Source: Diorhabda sublineata
Taxonomy: Eukaryota > Arthropoda > Insecta > Coleoptera > Chrysomelidae
Assembly (NCBI RefSeq): GCF_026230105.1
Contig: NC_079475.1
Location: forward strand, 35,958,086 to 36,022,085
Direction of reading: 5' to 3'
Length of the DNA: 64,000 nt
A program made the translations under genes and the position numbers. Below, one piece after another: positions 61,401 to 64,000 of this stretch (its first letter is position 1; every line of letters begins with the position of its first letter). The notes beneath the pieces were generated by a model. That model did not search any database, was not told the DNA's origin, and was given only the letters and a program-made list of their open reading frames with translations.

Positions 61401-61997
61401 AAATAGATTCCATTACAACGGCTACTTATTCATGGGACCAAAACATGGAGATTTTATGTGCACGGAACCTCTTAAGATACCAAGTGTTAAAATTTTGAAC
61501 AAAGATATTACATTCAATTTGAAGCAAATTCGACTCCGATTTTATTGGATTTATAGTGTTCGAGTAAAAAAGTGTCTAATTTTAATCACAAAATAATTTA
61601 AATGAGATAGAGCAATAGTATTGTTTTCTAAATAGTATAGTACCCCTAGATTTAGTTAATGCCTGATAACTAGCAAAAGGTGTCAACCAACTTACATAAA
61701 AAAGTAGTTTTATAAAAAATTTTAATGAAAAAAATATATATAAAACATTCTTACGATTTCGTTATGAAAAACAGATGGATTTTAACAAAATACTCTAGGT
61801 GTCAAATTGTGGTGCCCTTTTTTTCTTTAACAATATTCAGGTTAGATCCCGTCTGAACGCCACGCCAATACAAAAAAACAAAACAATCTTATCACAACCA
61901 ACACCTTCAAACCACTGCAGATTTAGGTTTTGAATATGCTATTCAAAAAATGACCTACATACTTACCTCGAAATAATCTTTTACTGCCCTTCTTCAT
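43375..61997 (-). CDS. AREL1: AREL1 orthologue, HECT E3 ubiquitin ligase, about 790 aa
   Basis: Eleven exons join in one frame from ATG at 61997 to TGA at 43375. AREL1 (apoptosis-resistant E3 ligase 1) transfers ubiquitin through a HECT cysteine and in mammals targets IAP antagonists. Order: membrane segment at residues 12-29 (MLVVSVSVAGLVTLAAM), a filamin-type Ig repeat at about 60-165, a central region with KVLCYVSPKQL, and a HECT domain at about 450-790. The N-lobe has VHPNPARGSHIKL and YEFAGKVVGKCLYES. The C-lobe has LLQFTTGCSQLPPGGF and PTAHTCFNQLCLP with catalytic Cys757. Length and domain order match vertebrate AREL1 (about 820 aa). There are no frameshifts or internal stops, so the gene looks intact. 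Introns carry many dead transposons. Confidence 0.95.
44123..44385 (-). CDS. AREL1: AREL1 exon 10 (HECT C-lobe)
   Basis: The acceptor is CCTTTCAG|CTTC and the donor CTTG|GTAAGT. It encodes CGTGQYSIADFKAHHVV, then WFWAAVGNFTQEEMARLLQF and PTAHT, ending with TG, the first two bases of the catalytic Cys codon. Confidence 0.95.
44600..45350 (-). pseudogene. Tc1-like transposase remnant in AREL1 intron 10
   Basis: On the - strand, blocks read RDLLNYGVEARKGFCTV, SANRSYTVKNPSKQMF, RHDESVRYIESLSCRIVP and LDWPSNVPDLNPIENF. The last carries the DLNPIE block with the third acidic residue (Glu) of DD34E elements. The first and second Asp blocks are degraded. The open + strand frame 44487-44855 is its shadow. 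Confidence 0.65.
45548..45705. mobile_element. Short palindromic MITE in AREL1 intron 10
   Basis: The arms CACTACACCAACACTCACAA and the inverse TTGTGAGTGTTGGTGTAATG enclose a central stem-loop (CGATAAC...GTTATCG). The ends contain CACTGTTTAC and its complement. The same arm occurs once at 2506-2625, so it is a dispersed family. Confidence 0.85.
45794..46114 (-). CDS. AREL1: AREL1 exon 9 (HECT)
   Basis: The acceptor is ATTTTCAG|TATTTC and the donor TTAGAA|GTAAGT. It is 107 codons, phase 0, from YFEQDDPDLYLSKIKYLLDH to NELIPDNLLSIFDENELE. It covers the N-lobe to the hinge of the HECT domain. Confidence 0.96.
46250..46545 (+). pseudogene. Penelope-like GIY-YIG fragment in AREL1 intron 8
   Basis: One frame reads FSGCNKSYIGMTKQYLQFRI then YQHEYDCQ. 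After a frame change come EKDKIALVQHFTDGHKFNFD and VKILVKEHTYSKRTISGMM, and then NNRTGVANLG. This follows the order of the GIY-YIG domain and C-terminal tail of Penelope-like elements. It is antisense to AREL1. The copy differs clearly from that at 20230, so two PLE lineages are present. Confidence 0.75.
46829..47435 (-). mobile_element. Internally deleted mariner (607 bp) in AREL1 intron 8
   Basis: Terminal repeats read CAAGGACCGTTTTTTGTTCA on the left and CGAGGGCCGTTTTTTTTTCA on the inverted right end, continuing into CAACCTC. TA flanks both ends (46827-46828 and 47436-47437). Inside is only the N-terminal part of a transposase: AIIDAPAKCELRNVTRFLQA, then GHSAAEIHRRMSRV, then in another frame VHAEGGQGRKSVI-like text. 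The whole catalytic half is missing. Confidence 0.8.
47445..48200 (+). pseudogene. LINE reverse-transcriptase N-terminal half in AREL1 intron 8
   Basis: The + strand reads EEKIRRWKEYFEEIFN, then EVEEGIYKIKNNKVPG, MPEAWKKAHL and GGFRKGRGTSDQIFMIKQLI, followed by ILSVDFERAYD. These are the linker and first RT motifs of an insect LINE polyprotein. Stops and small deletions are scattered through it. It begins right after the deleted mariner. Confidence 0.75.
48406..48695 (-). CDS. AREL1: AREL1 exon 8 (HECT N-lobe start)
   Basis: The acceptor is TTAATATAG|GTATTG and the donor TATAAG|GTAACT. Two bases complete Gly466, then IDWGGLRREWFELICEQLFD to FLAQVIGLRVHYK. The DWGG...WF and NP(N/A)R motifs mark the start of a HECT domain. 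Confidence 0.95.
48700..49240. other. AREL1 intron 7
   Basis: AT-rich intron with no recognisable element. Confidence 0.5.
49244..49592 (-). CDS. AREL1: AREL1 exon 7
   Basis: The acceptor is ATTTTCAG|TTTAC and the donor CAAG|GTTAGT. It is 116 codons plus one base, including TVDDGCQPKIELVSKDRNVI, KNMGGSETFKDKQDFFYHEV and KATKNFSVSDWCKNFEVNF. This is the extended region just before the HECT domain, conserved in AREL1 orthologues. Confidence 0.95.
49600..50960. other. AREL1 intron 6
   Basis: It is AT-rich. A less AT-rich stretch at about 50040-50420 looks like an old mobile-element piece, but no motif could be named. Confidence 0.4.
50963..51174 (-). CDS. AREL1: AREL1 exon 6
   Basis: The acceptor is ATTTTAG|GCGTAG and the donor CAAG|GTAAGC. 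Two bases complete Ser279, then 70 codons starting VDSTLVHKNVASKNHNICYD and including KKVLCYVSPKQLIIKELILK and RLFTFRLCPSTK, a block strongly conserved in AREL1. Confidence 0.95.
51370..51620 (-). pseudogene. LINE C-terminal fragment in AREL1 intron 5
   Basis: The - strand reads EVKWARLRWVGHLERMP, then QKPESRRLPGRPRKR and RNVVDEAKAL. This is the C-terminal tail of a LINE polyprotein, interrupted by stops. It is GC-richer than the surrounding intron. Confidence 0.7.
51850..52330 (-). pseudogene. LINE 3' part with C-terminal zinc-knuckle-like region
   Basis: Frames on the - strand include RERCCCLEDEETADNIINEY and LLYPRLNHLGKHYNLPSDF. This matches the Cys-containing tail after the RNase H domain in jockey/R1-type LINEs. 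Upstream, a fragment resembles the RNase H region. This is a different LINE clade from the GRPRKRW-type fragments nearby. Confidence 0.55.
52497..52713 (-). CDS. AREL1: AREL1 exon 5
   Basis: The acceptor is CGTTTTAG|GGTTAT and the donor AACA|GTAAGT. It is 72 codons plus one base, starting GYTVDIIQLGSQSHESELD and including RVSVQLKFFREGCYHSTIYY and NGDFDIIVLN. It appears to be a second beta-rich module after the filamin repeat. Confidence 0.95.
52720..53100. other. AREL1 intron 4, distal part
   Basis: No recognisable element. Confidence 0.4.
53370..54230 (-). pseudogene. Tc1/mariner-type transposase remnant in AREL1 intron 4
   Basis: On the - strand, YKIQLVQKLNPQDSCQRLDF leads into NIFFSDEGRFHPSNPKQK, the first acidic block. 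Then come IIGTHFFEDERGDTQLPWN and VVPDLTPMNF, the last block. Frame changes break it. The block order and YKIQLVQ...LNP start match the insect Tc3-like family also seen at 6960-7640. A 'CAAGGTGTCTCAAAAGAAAG' at 53117 may be its terminal repeat. Confidence 0.7.
54600..55060 (+). pseudogene. pogo-like (pipsqueak HTH) transposase remnant in AREL1 intron 4
   Basis: The + strand text REKWSPEYRKNAIDAIMRG-like followed by GEMGYKK resembles the pipsqueak-type HTH at the start of pogo-like transposases. It is read across stops. Further on, KKKRKLK and a Lys-rich tail resemble the linker near their C-terminus. The DDE domain is missing. It is a low-quality but plausible call. Confidence 0.4.
55090..55450 (+). 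pseudogene. LINE C-terminal fragment in AREL1 intron 4
   Basis: The + strand reads KIRQC-like debris then WERKILRRIFGGKQTELEW and IKTKRLQLLGHLERMDEDRL. This is the conserved RT C-terminal segment. It is broken by stops. The frame 55403-55735 overlapping its end is chance. Confidence 0.65.
55782..56087 (-). CDS. AREL1: AREL1 exon 4 (filamin repeat)
   Basis: The acceptor is GTTTTCAG|TTAGCC and the donor CAGAG|GTAATT. It is 102 codons, phase 0. It includes NVAKVKFTVRHAGQYRISVM and VAGSPFTTVFVAGPAF, the classic end of a filamin/ABP280 Ig repeat. HLLYIEPRDEYSNICRYL then starts the next beta-rich segment. Confidence 0.96.
56770..57480 (+). pseudogene. LINE reverse-transcriptase fragment in AREL1 intron 3
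   Basis: The + strand reads IKINGNITNNLHYADDTLVV, with the YADD active site. Then come PELQSLTDVIVESNE, VPFLRYLGTLVNQH, EIRSRIEQARKTLSTMWTLL and RMLRCYIFPVLLYRCMDA. After a stop comes KKTDALEMYAYRRMQQISW. This is an RT from motif 5 to the thumb region. It is antisense to AREL1 and interrupted by at least three stops. Confidence 0.85.
57519..57659 (-). CDS. AREL1: AREL1 exon 3
   Basis: The acceptor is TATTTCAG|GTAAAT and the donor AGAAAG|GTGAGT. It is 47 codons, phase 0, starting VNFQWSCPHPVGQTVCFTVQ and ending DVCGGSRK. It forms the first half of the filamin-type repeat. Confidence 0.95.
58180..58215. repeat. Short tandem repeat of TGTGACGTAG
   Basis: Three near-copies of a 10-bp unit (AGTGTGACGT, AGTGTGACGT, AGTGTAACGT) lie about 100 bp upstream of the THAP fragment. 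They could be subterminal transposase-binding repeats. Confidence 0.5.
58304..58690 (+). pseudogene. THAP-domain fragment in AREL1 intron 2
   Basis: From ATG 58304, TYRWCIEPECTNTSIKTPNK and VFMQVPREEKR match the first half of an insect THAP zinc-finger (C-x4-C pair present). After a stop, other frames give RRNLRASNLA and CVCEDRF, where the family's CEDHF has lost its metal-binding His. A later piece DLENYM follows. THAP domains occur in P-element-like transposases and in host regulators. This copy is broken and antisense to AREL1. Confidence 0.7.
58838..58977 (-). CDS. AREL1: AREL1 exon 2 (membrane segment)
   Basis: The acceptor is ATTTTCAG|GAGGAA and the donor TGTAAG|GTAAGA. Two bases complete Gly11. 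MLVVSVSVAGLVTLAAM follows as a hydrophobic segment, then TQPSLAPEAKHSLLQYVTGK and YLLPSNCK. The hydrophobic stretch is preceded by basic residues from exon 1, which suits an inside-positive signal anchor. Confidence 0.93.
59100..60270. other. AREL1 intron 1, 3' part
   Basis: No recognisable element apart from the repeats listed separately. Confidence 0.4.
60289..60465 (+). pseudogene. Crypton-like tyrosine-recombinase N-terminal fragment in AREL1 intron 1
   Basis: The frame reads EELLESRPLDLTEESNAAVL and NSLPDKSRAKYENQYEFFMK, then WCHQKK, and stops. This resembles the N-terminal SAM-like start of insect Crypton-type tyrosine-recombinase proteins. The catalytic C-terminal part is not seen nearby. 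The text after it (60540-60650) contains an inverted repeat with TTTGTTGGAC and GTCCAACAAA, possibly an element end. Assignment is from general family resemblance. Confidence 0.55.
60557..60645. repeat. Inverted repeat downstream of the recombinase fragment
   Basis: CTTTGTTGGACTGTCTG and CAGACTCGTCCAACAAAG enclose GCTCGCTTCGCTTCGCTCGT, and CTGAAA/TTTCAG pairs lie further out. It could form a strong hairpin. Confidence 0.7.
60840..61165 (+). pseudogene. Tc1-like transposase C-terminal remnant in AREL1 intron 1
   Basis: The + strand reads IEPIIVPFADAIVARFVFID then NNARLHR (second acidic block, DNNAR). In other frames GHEFR and WHEMSRKLK-like text match the last acidic block and what follows. 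LGRASGGHTKYY matches the usual C-terminal end. It is degenerate. Confidence 0.65.
61170..61965. other. AREL1 intron 1, 5' part
   Basis: A 94-codon + strand frame (61312-61596, MLLARVRTKILFFDKNGEGF) is open but unrecognised and may be chance. Nothing else is seen. Confidence 0.35.
61967..61997 (-). CDS. AREL1: AREL1 exon 1 coding part
   Basis: The proposed start ATG is at 61997, giving MKKGSKRLFR plus one base of Gly11, with donor TTCGAG|GTAAGT. The frame stays open further upstream (YAQGRKKWYDR to 62030) up to a TAAG that could be an acceptor. An extra upstream exon with an earlier Met is therefore an alternative. No in-frame ATG lies between the nearest upstream stop and 61997. Confidence 0.7.
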
Positions 61998-62029
61998 TCT
62001 ATCATACCATTTTTTTCTCCCTTGGGCAT
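61994..62029 (-). promoter_or_regulatory. Upstream ORF overlapping the AREL1 start codon
   Basis: An 11-codon ORF (MPKGEKNGMIE) ends with TGA that overlaps the proposed AREL1 ATG as ATGA. If transcription includes it, initiation at AREL1 would need leaky scanning or re-initiation. This holds only if the region is 5' UTR and not an internal exon. Confidence 0.45.
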
Positions 62030-62149
62030 ACTTAAAAATACTTTATTTGGTGCAGTAATAGTGATGTTGAAAGATTTTGTTACAATACAGTAATTATAAC
62101 GACATACTAACAAAAAATACAACTAATACGACGCGATAGGATGGTAAAA

Positions 62150-62265
62150 CAAAAAAAAAACGTGATATGGATGCTACTGTAGCTTGTCGAGGGAAACTCG
62201 ATCGGCGCTAGTGACGTAAGTAAGCGATTGGCGCGTTGCAAAAAGAAATGAGGGCGGAGTAAAAA
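62150..62265 (-). promoter_or_regulatory. CpG-rich block, likely AREL1 promoter or 5' UTR
   Basis: About 100 bp are rich in CG (TCGATCGGCGC, GTGACGTAAG, GGCGCGTTGC) in otherwise AT-rich DNA, 150-270 bp upstream of the proposed start. TGACGTAA resembles a CRE/ATF site. The placement suits a promoter. No transcript evidence is available here. Confidence 0.45.
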
Positions 62266-62269
62266 TATT

Positions 62270-63740
62270 ACACTATTCAATACTTATATATTAATTGAAA
62301 TAATTGAAAAATATAAATCCGACATCGTTTTTAGACCCATCGTTGAGCAGTGCTTTATTACAAAATTCGCATCAACCGTATACTGGTTATTAGCAATTCA
62401 ATTTTTTTTAAAGTACAAGATAAATGTTAGTACTTTAACTATAGATATTTGTTAAATTAAGTTTTTGATAGAAATTTATCTGAGGTAACTTTTGAGGTTA
62501 GTAATATTGTATTTAGGTCCTAAAATTTCAGATATTGTTTGTGGTGTGATCTTTCTGCGTTAAAAGATGGACATTATGTGTTTTATAGTCAATTTGCAAT
62601 TGCGGTTGTCACTTTAGGTTCAGGTTTAGCATCAAATATGGGTCATTCATGTATGGCCTAGACATCTCTACGATTTTTCGGTAGCACTGACCAGCACTTC
62701 ATGAAGCTTGTAAGAGGACGTCGTTTGTTCTCCAATTCAATGAGCTCTTAACGTTTTAGGGTTAGCAGTGAGTTTTATATAACAGTAAATGTGAATAATA
62801 AATTATTGTTGTCCTACAGAATGGTGAAGTTTTAAAAGATTCTCGGTTCGTATGTTTGTTATTTGTCAATGAAAAGCTGCTTAGAAGTCATACAAAAAAG
62901 TGATCGAAAAAAGTGAAAATTATGAAGATGCGGTTGGCAGATATCGATGAATGATAATTTCCTGCAATCACAGTTATAATTTGTAATATAAAATGAGAAT
63001 TTGGTAATACAATAATTTAATAAATGAGGATATAACGATATGATACTATGAACAATAATAAATTTCTTGTTCCAAAATAAAAGTGATAAATTCGTGATGG
63101 AAGATTCCAAACATAACTTTCTTCTAAGGATCTAATAGAAATTAATATATATATTTTATACTTACTTCATTACATTTATTTATAAAAGATCAATAAGTAA
63201 TTCCAACAAAAATCATTAAAAAGCAAAACGTTTGAGCGCGTTTTTTTCGTTTATCAAGTACACCGCTTAACCTTAAAAATTAATTAAAGAACTAATGCAT
63301 ATAGGTGAGCACTTACTCATTTTATCAAATGCATAATTGACGTTGCACCGTTTAACAATGGGAAATATTTTATTTTTATGGGCGATTTAAATTTCTATAT
63401 AAGGTTAAGACATTGAAATTTTTATAATAAAAAAACAAACAAGACGAACTTTGCTGTTAATTAAGAAAAAAATCTTCTACAACTAAAATAAAACATCCAT
63501 ATGGAGAAAAAACATTTTATCATTAACATATTATAATAGTTTCACTTTTATATATCAGTGCAACAGAATCTTTTCGATTATTTCTCATTCGTCTCTATAG
63601 TGCGCGCGAAAAGTGTTTAAATATGAAGAAATCGTGGTCAAAACTATTTCTGTGCACTTTTGTGATGCGTTTGTTGAAAACATCAGCAAAGGGTTCAACT
63701 TTGAACTAAAAAATTGAATAAATTTCTCTAATTTCTTAGA
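62270..63740. other. Spacer upstream of AREL1
   Basis: AT-rich, no gene is recognised. An 83-codon - strand frame (63110-62859) is not convincing. Confidence 0.4.
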
Positions 63741-63746
63741 CCTTTT

Positions 63747-63942
63747 CATATGTTTATGTTTCTAAATGTTCTTGATTTTAGGTCTCTTCTGTTTCAGAAT
63801 TAGTTTTTTTTCGATAGTTTTTAAAAGATTGATAAAAATTGACATTTCGACTTTTCTTTATCAAAATAATATATTTTATTAAAAAAGTTAATTTTGAAAC
63901 AGAAGAGACTTAAAAAGAAGAACATTTAGAAACATAAAAATC
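63747..63942. repeat. About 195-bp palindrome
   Basis: ATGTTTCTAAATGTTCTT near 63757 and its complement AAGAACATTTAGAAACAT near 63920 form the outer arms. AGTCTCTTCTGTTTC-type text and its complement form the inner arms. The AT-rich centre is about 70 bp. It looks like a small hairpin MITE. Confidence 0.8.
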
Positions 63943-64000
63943 GAATATTATTCATATTTCTTCAAATTGGAATGGTGATAATTTTCCTTAAAATTATTTA

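Noticed and set aside
61312..61596. A 94-codon + strand ORF
   Set aside because: It is open but lacks any motif I recognise. It sits in AREL1 intron 1 just after a Tc1 remnant, so I did not call it a gene.

Overview
The window reads as AT-rich insect nuclear DNA. It has short spliced exons with GT-AG introns, two animal-type genes, and a dense mix of mariner/Tc1, pogo, LINE, Penelope-like, Helitron and THAP/Crypton-type remnants. This mix fits a repeat-rich insect genome, perhaps a beetle. The order is a guess from repeat flavour only. No bacterial genes, CRISPR arrays or tRNAs were seen.

Two host genes are supported and they converge. (1) On the + strand, seven exons between 31643 and 39176 join in frame into a 406-residue coiled-coil protein that I cannot name. 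(2) On the - strand, eleven exons between 61997 and 43375 join in frame into a complete AREL1 orthologue of about 790 residues. AREL1 is a HECT-type E3 ubiquitin ligase with an N-terminal membrane segment, a filamin-type repeat and a C-terminal HECT domain. The codon of its catalytic cysteine is split by the last intron. The proposed start codon overlaps the stop of a short upstream ORF.

The left half (1-31600) has no recognisable host gene. It is a graveyard of nested transposons. It holds a foldback DNA transposon (7963-9622), a 940-bp near-perfect palindrome (12863-13802), a long-TIR element split by a LINE with a 9-bp target duplication (16158-18131), and a mariner with intact TIRs nested inside another inverted-repeat element (21779-23867). 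It also holds a 2-kb satellite of 83/89-bp monomers (25133-27104) and a hammerhead ribozyme motif (30778-30838).

The right half (31600-64000) carries the two genes. Their introns hold further remnants: pogo, LINEs, Tc1-like elements, Penelope GIY-YIG pieces, a deleted mariner, a THAP-domain fragment and a Crypton-like recombinase piece. A Helitron Rep fragment lies between the two converging gene ends. All mobile-element ORFs appear broken.
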